A DNA stretch of 64,000 nt from Rhodoplanes tepidamans (GCF_030813915.1 NZ_JAUSUJ010000001.1:1-64000); one strand, 5' to 3'. Positions 54,543 through 62,714 are shown, counted from the stretch's first letter. The notes: generated by a model not told the origin, from the letters alone. Translations and numbers: made by a program.

Positions 54543-56720
54543 ATGGCTGCGGAACCCTCATCCTCGATGTCCGTTGACGTGCTCCCTGTGACCTCCGACC
54601 GGATTCTGCGTCCCGGCCGCAACGTGTGGCGCGTCGAGGCGTCCCACCGTGCGGCGGTGCTGATCGACGGCGAGACCTATTTCGCCGCGCTGCGGCAGGC
54701 GCTGCTGCGGGCGCGCCACTCGGTGCTGGTGGTGGGCTGGGACATCCACAGCCGCACCCGGCTGCCGCGCGGCCTGCCGTCGGCCGGCGCGCCGGCGGAC
54801 GACCTGCCGGAGACGCTGGTCGAGTTCCTGGCAGCGCTCGCGTCGCGGCGCCCGCAGCTGACCATCCGGCTCCTGCTGTGGAACTACTCGGTGCTGTTCG
54901 CGGCCGAGCGCGAGTGGTTCCCGACGGTCGCGATCGACGACAGGACGCCCCCGCAGGTGATCCTGCGGCTCGACGACCGGCTGCCCTTCGGCTCGTCGCA
55001 GCACCAGAAGATCGTGCTGGTCGACGATGCGGTGGCGTTCTCCGGCGGCATCGACCTGACGATCCGGCGGTGGGACCGCTGCGGCCATCATCCGCGCGAT
55101 CCGGATCGCGTCGATCCGGACGGCGTGCCGTATGCGCCGTTCCACGACGTGCAGCTCGTCACCGACGGCGATGCGGCGCGCGCGCTCGGCGACGTCGCCA
55201 AGCACCGCTGGCGCCGCGCCACCGGCGAGACCCTGGAGACGATCGTGCCGGAGCACGACCCGTGGCCCGACGGGGTCGCCCCGGATGTCCGCGACACCCG
55301 CCTCGCCATCGCCCGCACGGTGCCGTGCTGCGACGACGGCGAGCCGGAGGTGCGCGAGGTGGAGGCGCTCTATCTGGACAGCATCGATGCGGCCCGGCGA
55401 AGCATCTACATCGAGAACCAGTTCGTCACCTCGAGCCTCGTCGCCGAACGGCTGGCCGCCCGCATGCAGCGGATGCCGGAGCTCGAGCTGCTGGTCGTCA
55501 CGCCGCGCCAGTATCACTCCTGGATCGAGGCCAACACCATGCATGCGGGCCGCGCCCGCTTCCGCCGCCTGCTCGACGAGGCCGGCGTGGGGTCGCGCGC
55601 GCGCTTCCTGTTCCCGCAGGTGCGCGACGGCGACGAGGTCGCCGACACCATGGTGCACTCCAAGGTGATGGTGGTCGACGACCGGCTGCTGCGCATCGGC
55701 TCCGCCAATCTCAACAACCGCTCGATGGGCGCGGACGCCGAGTGCGACGTCGTGCTGGAGGCGGCGAGCGAGGTCGAGCGGCGCGCCGTCACGCGCATCC
55801 GCAACCGGCTGATCGCCGATCACTGCGGCGTCTCCGAGCAGGCGATTGCCGACGCGCTGGTGCGCACCGGCTCGCTCCTGCGTGCCGCCGAGACGCTGTC
55901 GGGCGACGGCCACCGCCTCTGCCCCGTCAGCGACCCGGAAGAGCCGACCGGCGTGATCGCCGGCTCGATCGAGCCGATCGCCGATCCGCTGCGGCCGATC
56001 TCGGTGGAGGCCGTCACCACCTCGGTGATGGGGCCGGCGCGGGCGCGCCGGCTGCCCGGCATCGTCAAGGCCGGAGCCGTGTTCGCGGTGCTGCTCGCCG
56101 TGGTGCTCGCCTGGCGGTTCACGCCGCTCGCCGCGTATGCCGACATCGAGCGGGTCCGGGCCGTGCTGGAAGGCCTCGGCGGCGTCTGGGCCCCGGTCGC
56201 GGTCACGGGCATCTACGTCGTCGCCGGCCTGCTCGGCTTTCCGGTGACGGTGCTGATCGCCGCCACTGCGATGGTGTTCGGCGCCTGGCTCGGCATCCTC
56301 TACGCCGCGGTGGGCGCCCTGGTGAGCGCCGCGGTCGGCTTCGCCATCGGCGCGGCCCTCGGGCAGAAGCCGTTCATCGGCCTGCTCGGTCCGCGCCTGA
56401 ACAAGATCCGCCGCGAGATCACGCGGCGCGGCGTGCTCGCCATCGCGGCCATCCGGCTGCTGCCGATCGCCCCGTTCACGCTGATCAACCTCCTGTCCGG
56501 GGCGAGCGGCGTGCGCTTCGCCGACTTCATCGGCGGCACCGCGCTCGGTCTCGCGCCCGGCATCGTCGCCATGTCGGCCTTCGGCGATCAGCTCCTCGCC
56601 GTGATCCGGAATCCGACGCCCGGCCGGATCGCTGCCACGGTCGCGCTGCTCGGCGCCTGGATCGGCATCGTGTTCGGTCTCCAGGCTCTCGCGAGCCGGA
56701 AGGGGAGCGGCGAGTCGTGA
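54543..56720 (+). CDS. phospholipase D-like protein fused to a VTT/DedA membrane domain
   Basis: A 725-residue fusion. Residues about 15-480 form a two-HKD phospholipase D (first HQKIVLVDD near 157-165, second HSKVMVVDD near 372-380), and about 495-715 form a membrane domain of the SNARE-associated/VTT (TVP38/DedA) type with GIYVVAGLLGFPVTVL, FGAWLGILYAAVGA and RLLPIAPFTLINLLSG. It may make or remodel phospholipids or act as a lipid scramblase-linked phosphodiesterase; the fusion is known in proteobacteria but its substrate is not settled. An ATG eight codons downstream is an alternative start. The next gene overlaps its stop by four bases. Confidence 0.9.
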   Translation: MAAEPSSSMSVDVLPVTSDRILRPGRNVWRVEASHRAAVLIDGETYFAALRQALLRARHSVLVVGWDIHSRTRLPRGLPSAGAPADDLPETLVEFLAALASRRPQLTIRLLLWNYSVLFAAEREWFPTVAIDDRTPPQVILRLDDRLPFGSSQHQKIVLVDDAVAFSGGIDLTIRRWDRCGHHPRDPDRVDPDGVPYAPFHDVQLVTDGDAARALGDVAKHRWRRATGETLETIVPEHDPWPDGVAPDVRDTRLAIARTVPCCDDGEPEVREVEALYLDSIDAARRSIYIENQFVTSSLVAERLAARMQRMPELELLVVTPRQYHSWIEANTMHAGRARFRRLLDEAGVGSRARFLFPQVRDGDEVADTMVHSKVMVVDDRLLRIGSANLNNRSMGADAECDVVLEAASEVERRAVTRIRNRLIADHCGVSEQAIADALVRTGSLLRAAETLSGDGHRLCPVSDPEEPTGVIAGSIEPIADPLRPISVEAVTTSVMGPARARRLPGIVKAGAVFAVLLAVVLAWRFTPLAAYADIERVRAVLEGLGGVWAPVAVTGIYVVAGLLGFPVTVLIAATAMVFGAWLGILYAAVGALVSAAVGFAIGAALGQKPFIGLLGPRLNKIRREITRRGVLAIAAIRLLPIAPFTLINLLSGASGVRFADFIGGTALGLAPGIVAMSAFGDQLLAVIRNPTPGRIAATVALLGAWIGIVFGLQALASRKGSGES

Positions 56721-57502
56721 AGCCGCCCGGGACGTTCCGGGTGATGACGTGGAACATCCACGGGGCGCTCGGCCGCAACCGGAATTTCGATCTCGCCCGG
56801 GTGCTCGCGCTGATCGAGCGGCACGATCCCGACATCGTCGCCCTGCAGGAGGTCGACTCGCGCCGGCCGCACGCCGCCGAGGCCGAGGCCTTCGCCGTGA
56901 TCGAGCGCACCCTCGGCCACTGGGGCCTCGGCGCCAAGACCATCGTCACGGCCGACGGCGCCTACGGCCAGATGCTGCTGTCGCGCTGGAGGCCGCGCCA
57001 TTCCGACGTGCACGACATCTCCTATCCGGAGCGCGAGCCGCGTCGCGCCATCGTGGCCGACATCGAGACGCCGGAGGGGCCGGCGCGCATCGTCGCGACG
57101 CATCTGGGGCTCAGCTTCGGCGAGCGCCGCACCCAGTCGCGCGCCCTCCTGGAGCTGATCGACGGCGGGCCGCAGACCACCGTGGTGGTCGGCGACTTCA
57201 ACGACTGGCTGTTCGCCGGCTCGGTGCGCAGGGTGCTGCGCGAGGCCTGTCCGGGCCGGACCCGGTTCCGCACCTTCCCGTCCTGGTTCCCGCTGCTGCG
57301 GCTCGACCGCGTCTATTGCCGGCCGGCCGCGTCGCTGGTGCGGGGCTTCACGGATCCGGCCGCCGCCCGCATCTCGGACCACCTGCCGGTGATCGCCGAT
57401 GTCGTCGCCGTGCCGGTCGCGGCGGCTCAGTCGTCGAGCCTGTCGCACGACGCGACGATCGTCGCGAAGCGGTCGGAGAGCGCGGCGAGCGCGTTGCGGT
57501 GA
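56717..57502 (+). CDS. endonuclease/exonuclease/phosphatase family hydrolase
   Basis: A 261-residue EEP-fold metal-dependent hydrolase with MTWNIHGALG (metal-site Asn), DIVALQEVD (Glu), the VVVGDFND core near 158, RLDRVYC and the final SDHLPV. EEP enzymes cleave phosphodiesters of nucleic acids or sphingolipids or remove phosphates from phosphoinositides. The GTG start overlaps the stop of the phospholipase D gene (GTGA), so the two are translationally coupled, and a lipid or phosphodiester substrate passed from one to the other is plausible. Its last 25 codons run past the usual end of the fold and overlap 76 bases of the convergent isochorismatase-like gene. Confidence 0.88.
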   Translation: MKPPGTFRVMTWNIHGALGRNRNFDLARVLALIERHDPDIVALQEVDSRRPHAAEAEAFAVIERTLGHWGLGAKTIVTADGAYGQMLLSRWRPRHSDVHDISYPEREPRRAIVADIETPEGPARIVATHLGLSFGERRTQSRALLELIDGGPQTTVVVGDFNDWLFAGSVRRVLREACPGRTRFRTFPSWFPLLRLDRVYCRPAASLVRGFTDPAAARISDHLPVIADVVAVPVAAAQSSSLSHDATIVAKRSESAASALR

Positions 57503-58029
57503 ACCTCGGCGGCCGGGATCACGGCGCCGCTCAGCGGATCGCGCAGGTCGCGCGTCGTCGTGGCGCTCGCCACCACGGCCGCCTTCAGGCCGAGATCGAT
57601 GGCGGCGCGGGCCGTCGCCTCGACGCACATGTGCGTCATGAAGCCGGCGATGGTCAGCGACGAGCGGTGCAGAGCGTGCAGGCGGTCGGCCAGATCCGTC
57701 GAGGCGAAGGCGTTCGGCAGGCTCTTGGTGACCACCGGCTCGCCCGGTGCCGGCGCCGCCGGCGAGGCGATCTCGACGCCGCGGCTGCCGGGCGCGAACG
57801 GGCCGCCGCTGGTGCGGCCGTGATGGACGACGTGGATCACCGGCGTGCCGAGCTTGCGGGCGCGCTCCAGCAGGATGCCGATCTGGTCGAGCGCCCCGTC
57901 GATGCCGGGGAGCGGCAGCAGGCCGTCGACATACTCCTGCTGAGCGTCGATCACGACCAGCACCGTGTCGGAGAGACGCGCCGGCAGCGCCGTGACGCCG
58001 GCCAGCTCGAGGAGCGTTCTGGGGGACAT
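57427..58029 (-). CDS. isochorismatase-like cysteine hydrolase
   Basis: A 200-residue cysteine hydrolase with the family triad: D in VVIDAQQEYVDG (about residue 28), K in VVTKSLPNAF (about 102) and C in MTHMCVEATARAA (about 135). Family members hydrolyse isochorismate, nicotinamide, ureidoacrylate or other amides; none can be singled out. GGAG lies eight bases before the ATG. An inverted repeat sits 26 bases upstream of the start. Its 3' end overlaps the 3' end of the EEP gene on the other strand, which is unusual in this otherwise non-overlapping region. Confidence 0.9.
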   Translation of the reverse strand: MSPRTLLELAGVTALPARLSDTVLVVIDAQQEYVDGLLPLPGIDGALDQIGILLERARKLGTPVIHVVHHGRTSGGPFAPGSRGVEIASPAAPAPGEPVVTKSLPNAFASTDLADRLHALHRSSLTIAGFMTHMCVEATARAAIDLGLKAAVVASATTTRDLRDPLSGAVIPAAEVHRNALAALSDRFATIVASCDRLDD

Positions 58030-58055
58030 TCGCGAACTCCGGAGAGACGACACGG

Positions 58056-58075
58056 ACGCGAGGGACGACTCGCGT
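58056..58075. promoter_or_regulatory. inverted repeat ACGCGAG-N6-CTCGCGT
   Basis: Perfect 7-bp arms with a 6-base spacer, 26 bases upstream of the isochorismatase-like gene start. It is a candidate operator. No adjacent regulator gene is available to pair with it. Confidence 0.35.
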
Positions 58076-58224
58076 CGGTGGAGCGTGCATCCGCCGCGCG
58101 GCCGGACACAAGCGGATGATGAGGCGGCCGATCGTGAGCAGCGGCCCCGACGCGGTCGATCACGTCCTCGGCGGCGCCGACCGACCATGACGTCGGACCA
58201 TGTCGCGGAAAAGCGACGGCACGT

Positions 58225-58263
58225 CCGAAAAAACAAAACACCGGAGAACGGGTTCTCCGGTGT
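58225..58263 (-). terminator. strong Rho-independent terminator of the 27-residue ORF
   Basis: A perfect 12-bp stem (acaccggagaac / gttctccggtgt) closing a tiny loop, followed on the minus strand by TGTTTTGTTTTTTC-like sequence. This is the best intrinsic terminator in the window, and the only minus-strand gene ending before it is the 27-residue ORF, 66 bases upstream. Confidence 0.85.
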
Positions 58264-58328
58264 CCCTTCGGTGTCCCAGCGGCGGTGTGTCGCGCGAGCG
58301 CCCGCCGGTTGGTGTGCATCCTATCCGA

Positions 58329-58412
58329 TCAGAACGCGCCCAGAACGATGGCGGTGACGAACACGAACACGGCGTAGATCGCCACGCGGTTCAGGTCGAT
58401 CGAATGAACCAA
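58329..58412 (-). CDS. 27-residue single-pass membrane protein
   Basis: A TTG with GAGGAG exactly six bases upstream opens a 27-codon frame. The product begins M(V)HSIDLNRVAIYA and continues as one hydrophobic helix (VFVFVTAIVLG) ending in AF, so it is a tiny single-pass membrane protein with a short polar N-terminus. Codon third positions follow the genome's G/C bias. It has its own promoter-like hexamers 32 bases upstream and a strong terminator downstream, making a compact monocistronic unit of about 200 bases. No function or family is known to me. It is too short for ordinary gene prediction. Confidence 0.6.
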   Translation of the reverse strand: MVHSIDLNRVAIYAVFVFVTAIVLGAF

Positions 58413-58418
58413 TGTCGT

Positions 58419-58424
58419 CTCCTC
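58419..58424 (-). promoter_or_regulatory. ribosome binding site of the 27-residue ORF
   Basis: GAGGAG on the minus strand with a 6-base spacer to the TTG at 58412. Its quality is the main support for translation of this short frame. Confidence 0.65.
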
Positions 58425-58443
58425 GGGACGTTGAACCGGGCGA

Positions 58444-58472
58444 ACTCTAGCACAGCGCGAACATGTTCTGAA
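58444..58472 (-). promoter_or_regulatory. candidate promoter of the 27-residue ORF
   Basis: TTCAGA (58472-58467) and TAGAGT (58449-58444), 17 bases apart on the minus strand. The -35 matches only partly. The predicted start near 58437 leaves a 25-base leader carrying the GAGGAG. Confidence 0.45.
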
Positions 58473-58487
58473 GTCCGAACCAATTGC

Positions 58488-58512
58488 GCACTGCAACATC
58501 GTCGTGCAGTGC
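58488..58512. promoter_or_regulatory. inverted repeat GCACTGCA-N9-TGCAGTGC
   Basis: Perfect 8-bp arms with a 9-base spacer, 16 bases upstream of the candidate -35 of the 27-residue ORF and 33 bases past the chagasin-like stop. It may be an activator or repressor site for the small gene, or a weak hairpin ending the upstream transcript. Confidence 0.45.
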
Positions 58513-58544
58513 TTCCGAGACGTTTTCTCACCAATTGGAAGCCG

Positions 58545-58934
58545 TCAGCGGACATCGACTGCGACGACGTGTTCGCGGACGCTGTGCTGCTCCCATGGCC
58601 GCTGGTAGACGAAGCGCAGCTCGGCGTGGCCGCGCGTCGCGCCGGTCAGCCGCCAGCGGTGCAGCCCGGCCGCCCCGACCGCCGGATCGCCGCTGCGCGG
58701 CGCGTGGCCGAGATCCTCGATCGTCACGCAGCCCGGATCGGTGCTGTGCGCCGGATCGTAGCGCCAGGAATAGCCGGTGGTGACGTTCTCCTCGAGCGAG
58801 ATCGTGGCGGAGGCGCCGGGCGCCAGCGTCACCGCGGACGTCGTCGACCGCACCTGGCCGTGCGACGGCGCGCCGACGAGCCCGCCGGCGGCCAGGACGG
58901 CGCCGAACGCGGCGACCAATGCAAACGGTCTCAT
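58545..58934 (-). CDS. chagasin-type (I42) cysteine protease inhibitor
   Basis: A 129-residue exported protein with a signal peptide (about 1-27; ALVAAFGAVLAAGGLVGA) and an immunoglobulin-like inhibitor domain. The three loops of the family are visible: NVTTGYSW (canonical NPTTGY), GATRGHAEL (the Gly-rich loop) and YQRPWE. Chagasin-type inhibitors block papain-family proteases; bacterial copies are secreted to the periplasm and their targets are largely unknown. It lies upstream of the 27-residue ORF on the same strand. Confidence 0.85.
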   Translation of the reverse strand: MRPFALVAAFGAVLAAGGLVGAPSHGQVRSTTSAVTLAPGASATISLEENVTTGYSWRYDPAHSTDPGCVTIEDLGHAPRSGDPAVGAAGLHRWRLTGATRGHAELRFVYQRPWEQHSVREHVVAVDVR

Positions 58935-59030
58935 GCAGCCGACCTCGTCCGGAGGCCCGGCCGCGGCGCCGGGCTGGCGGGAAACGTCAGTGGAACTCGT
59001 CGACGCTGCCCGGACGGCGCATCCGTGCGG

Positions 59031-60329
59031 TCACGCACCGGCCGGCGACGCGAGGGCGCGCTCGACGAACAGAGCCGCTTCGAGCGCCGCGCGGTCGCGT
59101 CCGAACCGGCCGACGACCTGGACACCGAGCGGCAGGCCCGATTCGTCGAACATGCCTGGAACATTGATGCACGGCGTGCCCATCAGCGTCCACAGCCTGT
59201 TGAAGATCGACTGTCCGGTGGAGCCGAGCCCGCGCGGCGCCGCGCCCGGGGCGGACGGGGTCAGCAGCACGTCGACCTCCGTCATCAGGTCGGCGAGGGC
59301 GTGTCGGGCCCGCTTGGCGATCCGCCGGGCGTCGTCATACGCCTCCGGCGGGATGTCGGCGGAGGCCGTGAGATGGGCCCGGAGCTGGGGCCCCAGCCGG
59401 TCGCGGTGCTGGTCGTATTCGAAGGCGAGAGCCCGGACCGCCTCGTGGTCCTGGATGGCCGCATGGGCCCGGAAGGCGTCCTCGAAGACCGGCGGAAGCG
59501 TCACGTCGCGGACGGTCGCGCCGGCGGCCTCCGCGAGGCGGGCGGCCCGCTCGACCGCCGCCTGCATGGCCGGGCTCGCCTCGGGCCAGATATGGGTGCG
59601 GGCGAGGCCGATGCGCGGGGCGGACGGGGCGGCGCGGTCGACCCTGAGATCCCGGCCGGCGAGGGCCGCGGCCGCGAAGGCGACGTCGGCGATGCCGGCG
59701 GCGAACAGGCCGGCCGTGTCGAGCGACCACGAGAAGCACTTACAGCCGACCATCGGCAGCATCCGGTAGGACGGCTTGTAGGCGGCGACCCCGCAATAGG
59801 CGCCCGGCCGCACCACCGAGCCGCCGGTCTGGGTGCCGATGGCGACCGGCAGCATGCCGGCCGCCACCGCCGCGGCGGAGCCGGACGAGGAGCCGCCCGG
59901 CGTGTGGTCCGGATCGTGCGGGTTCCTGGTGTCGCCGGCGTCCATGAAGGCGAACTGGGTCGTCACCGTCTTGCCGAGCACCAGGCCGCCGGTCCGCCGG
60001 ACCATCGACACCAGCGCCGCATCGGTCGCCGGCCGGTGCCCGGCATAGATCGGCGACCCGTAGCCGGTCGGCATGTCGGCGGTGTCGAAGATGTCCTTCA
60101 CGCCGACCGGCAGGCCGCGCAGCGGCGACGCCGTCAGCGCCGCCACGGCCGCCTCGGCCCGCGCCCGGGTCCGCTCCGGATCGACCGCCGCGAAGGCGCC
60201 GATCTCGGCCTCCTTGGCGGCGATCGCCTCGACGCACAGGTCGACCACCCCGGCCGGCGTGATCGCGCCCGCCTCCACCCGGCGGGCGAGATCGAGGGCG
60301 CTCAGGGGGCTGACCAGCGGTTTGGACAA
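59031..60329 (-). CDS. amidase signature family hydrolase
   Basis: A 432-residue amidase with the Ser-cisSer-Lys triad: K in PVGVKDIFDT (about 78), the cis-Ser in GGSSSGSAAAV (about 147-157) and the nucleophile Ser in TQTGGSVVRP (about 173). Relatives cleave amides from glutamine, indole-acetamide or other substrates; the physiological target is unknown. It is not the GatA of the tRNA amidotransferase, which has partners gatB and gatC. The start is TTG, supported by AAGGAG six bases upstream. Confidence 0.92.
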   Translation of the reverse strand: MSKPLVSPLSALDLARRVEAGAITPAGVVDLCVEAIAAKEAEIGAFAAVDPERTRARAEAAVAALTASPLRGLPVGVKDIFDTADMPTGYGSPIYAGHRPATDAALVSMVRRTGGLVLGKTVTTQFAFMDAGDTRNPHDPDHTPGGSSSGSAAAVAAGMLPVAIGTQTGGSVVRPGAYCGVAAYKPSYRMLPMVGCKCFSWSLDTAGLFAAGIADVAFAAAALAGRDLRVDRAAPSAPRIGLARTHIWPEASPAMQAAVERAARLAEAAGATVRDVTLPPVFEDAFRAHAAIQDHEAVRALAFEYDQHRDRLGPQLRAHLTASADIPPEAYDDARRIAKRARHALADLMTEVDVLLTPSAPGAAPRGLGSTGQSIFNRLWTLMGTPCINVPGMFDESGLPLGVQVVGRFGRDRAALEAALFVERALASPAGA

Positions 60330-60335
60330 GGCGTG

Positions 60336-60341
60336 CTCCTT
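60336..60341 (-). promoter_or_regulatory. ribosome binding site deciding the TTG start of the amidase
   Basis: AAGGAG on the minus strand with a 6-base spacer to the TTG at 60329. No nearby ATG gives a comparable start. Confidence 0.65.
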
Positions 60342-60484
60342 GGGAAGGGGGAGGGGGCTCCGGCGCTTATGCCCGAAGCGGCTCGCCGATCAAGTCGTCC
60401 CGGCTGCAGGTGTGGCCTGCCGGCGGCCGGACGGCTCCCGGCGTGATCGGAAAAACGCACCGCCACTGCAACCGTCGGGTAGCG

Positions 60485-60500
60485 TCAAGAGGTCCTTAAC
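60485..60500. promoter_or_regulatory. near-perfect CtrA-type box TCAA-N7-TTAAC
   Basis: TCAA-GAGGTCC-TTAAC differs from the CtrA consensus TTAA-N7-TTAAC in one base. It lies 24 bases upstream of the extensin-family lipoprotein gene. Confidence 0.45.
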
Positions 60501-60523
60501 GGAGTCGCCGGCATTGTCGGGAC

Positions 60524-61906
60524 ATGACGCGCGACGTTCGTTGGTATCTCGTCGGCTCGCTCGTTCTCCTCACGCTCGCCGGTTGCGCCCGCAACTTCAT
60601 GGCGCAGCGCGAGCCGTGGCGGCGTGAGGCCGAGGTTCAGTGCCTGAAGTCCGGCTCCGTGAAGCAGGGCCCGGCCGTGGCACTGCTGTCGCCGATCGAC
60701 GGGCCCGGCGTCTGCGGCGCGGACTTCCCCATGAAGGTGGCGGCGCTCGGCGACAGCCCGGCGCTCGGCTGGGCCGACGATCCGGTGCGGCCGCCCGGCG
60801 GCATCCCGCAAGGGGGCCAGTCGGCACCGCCCGGCCGCATCCTCGGCGCTCCGCCCGGCTATCTGCGCGTTCCCTCGGGTCCGCCGCCGACCACCCGGCC
60901 CGCCGCCGGCCCGTCCACCGGTCCGACCTCGCTGACGCCGCCGGGCGTCGCGGCCCCGGCCGCCGACCGGCCCGGCACCCGCCACGCCCCGATGCCGTCC
61001 TACGGCGCCGCCGCCGAGCCGCGCGGCCGCGCGGCGGTCGCCCGCGGCAGCCTGCCGCCGGTGCGCGATGCCGCGGCCGGGCGCACCCCGCAGGGCGGCC
61101 TCGTCTACGAGGAGCCGGGCTTCTCGCCGACCCCGATCGACCGCACCTCGCCCTATCGCGACGATCCGGCCGAGCCGGACCCGGCGCCGCACCAGACCGC
61201 CTCGGTCTATCCGCCGCGCTACCCGCCGCAGTATCCGAGCATGGGCGAGCCGGTGCCGGTCGGCCCCTCCCGGGTCGAGCCGCTGACCACCGCGGCGGTG
61301 CCCGCCGCCGTGACGCCCGCCGCGACGCTCGCCTGCCCGCTGGTGTCGCAGCTCGACCGCTGGGTGCTGGAGGGCGTCCAGCCGGCGGCGCAGCGCTGGT
61401 TTCGCCAGCCGGTGGTCGAGATCAAGCAGATCTCCGCCTATTCGTGCCGCGGCATGAACGGCAATCCGCGCGCCCGCATCTCCGAGCACGCCTTCGGCAA
61501 CGCCCTGGACATCGCCAGCTTCAGGCTCGCCGACGGCCATGTGATCACCATCAAGGGCGGCTGGCGCGGCACCCCCGAGGAGCAGGGCTTCCTGCGCGAC
61601 GTCCAGGTGTCGGCCTGCGAGCTGTTCTCCACGGTCCTGGCCCCGGGCTCGAACGTCTTCCACTACGACCACATCCATGTCGACCTGATGCGCCGCTCCT
61701 CGGGCCGGCGGATCTGCCAGCCCGCCGCCGTGCCGGGCGAGGTGGTCGCGGCGCGGGCCCGCGCCAAGGGCGGCTACGCGGCGCAGCGCCCCGACTTCGG
61801 CGTCACCGGCTCGATCGCCGCGAAGAAGAAGCGCGCGGCCCGGGGGGAGGAATCGCGGTTCGACGAGGATCGCGACCTTCCGTCCGCGGTCCCGGGCGAG
61901 GACTGA
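60524..61906 (+). CDS. extensin-family lipoprotein with a proline-rich insert
   Basis: A 460-residue exported lipoprotein: the signal peptide has a lipobox LAGC (cysteine at residue 21). The Ext_C (extensin-like) domain is split in two. Its N-terminal part (CLKSGSVKQGPAVALL, then GPGVCGADFPMKV) ends near 75, and the main part starts at about 265 with LACPLVSQLDRWVL. It carries HAFGNALDIASF and VFHYDHIHVDL, candidate zinc ligands of a DD-carboxypeptidase-like fold. Between the parts lies about 185 residues of Pro/Ala/Arg/Gly-rich linker. A near-perfect CtrA-type box lies just upstream. The function is inferred to be cell-wall related. Confidence 0.87.
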   Translation: MTRDVRWYLVGSLVLLTLAGCARNFMAQREPWRREAEVQCLKSGSVKQGPAVALLSPIDGPGVCGADFPMKVAALGDSPALGWADDPVRPPGGIPQGGQSAPPGRILGAPPGYLRVPSGPPPTTRPAAGPSTGPTSLTPPGVAAPAADRPGTRHAPMPSYGAAAEPRGRAAVARGSLPPVRDAAAGRTPQGGLVYEEPGFSPTPIDRTSPYRDDPAEPDPAPHQTASVYPPRYPPQYPSMGEPVPVGPSRVEPLTTAAVPAAVTPAATLACPLVSQLDRWVLEGVQPAAQRWFRQPVVEIKQISAYSCRGMNGNPRARISEHAFGNALDIASFRLADGHVITIKGGWRGTPEEQGFLRDVQVSACELFSTVLAPGSNVFHYDHIHVDLMRRSSGRRICQPAAVPGEVVAARARAKGGYAAQRPDFGVTGSIAAKKKRAARGEESRFDEDRDLPSAVPGED

Positions 61907-62012
61907 GCCCGGACCCGGCGTCGCGTTCGGCGGCATCGAACCGATCCATCGCCCCGCCGCCTCCCGACAGCCGCCGCGCGGTGGGCCCGAAGAACAAGGG
62001 CCCGGTCTCGAG

Positions 62013-62714
62013 TCAGGCGCCGAGAAACCGGGTGCGCAGGCTGTCGTCGGACAGCAGCCGGTCGGACGCGCCGCTCCACACGATGCGGCCCTTCTCCAGG
62101 ATGTAGTGCCGGTCGGCGATACGGCCGAGCATCCTGATGTTCTTGTCGATCACCAGCACCGACTGGCCGCGCCCGCGGATGCGCTCCAGGGCGGTCCAGA
62201 TCTCCCGGCGGATGCGCGGGGCGAGGCCTTCGGTCGCCTCGTCGAGGATCAGCAGTCGCGGATTGGTCATCAGCGCGCGACCGATGGCGAGCATCTGCTG
62301 CTCACCGCCCGACAGCAGGCCGGCGCTGCGCCGCGCCAGCGGGGTGAGGGCGGGGAACAGGTCGTAGACGGAACCGAGCGTCCACGGCGCCGCGGCCCGC
62401 CCGTGATTGGCGGCGGTGGCGACGAGGTTCTCCTCGACGCTCAGGTTGGGAAACACTTGGCGGCCTTCCGGCACCAGGGCGAGGCCGCTGCGCGCCACCT
62501 TGTAGGGCGGCAGGCCCGAGATGCGCTCGCCGGAGAAGCGGATGTCGCCCTGGGTGAGGGGGACGAGACCCATGATGGCGTTGACCGTGGTGGTCTTGCC
62601 CATGCCGTTGCGGCCGAGCAGCGCCACCACCTCGCCCTCGGCGATGGCGATGTCGATGCCGAACAGCACGCGGCTCGACCCGTAGGCGGCTCCGACCTGG
62701 CGCAGCTCCAGCAT
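62013..62714 (-). CDS. livF: branched-chain amino acid ABC transporter ATPase LivF
   Basis: One of the two ATPases of the high-affinity branched-chain amino acid importer. The 233-residue protein has Walker A GRNGMGKTT (about 33-41), the LSGGEQQ signature (written LLSGGEQQM near 133), Walker B LLILDEATEGLAP and the switch-region VIDKN in place of the usual VEQN-type H-loop residue. It follows livG with no gap (the livG stop is next to this start). Its length is standard for LivF. Confidence 0.95.
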   Translation of the reverse strand: MLELRQVGAAYGSSRVLFGIDIAIAEGEVVALLGRNGMGKTTTVNAIMGLVPLTQGDIRFSGERISGLPPYKVARSGLALVPEGRQVFPNLSVEENLVATAANHGRAAAPWTLGSVYDLFPALTPLARRSAGLLSGGEQQMLAIGRALMTNPRLLILDEATEGLAPRIRREIWTALERIRGRGQSVLVIDKNIRMLGRIADRHYILEKGRIVWSGASDRLLSDDSLRTRFLGA

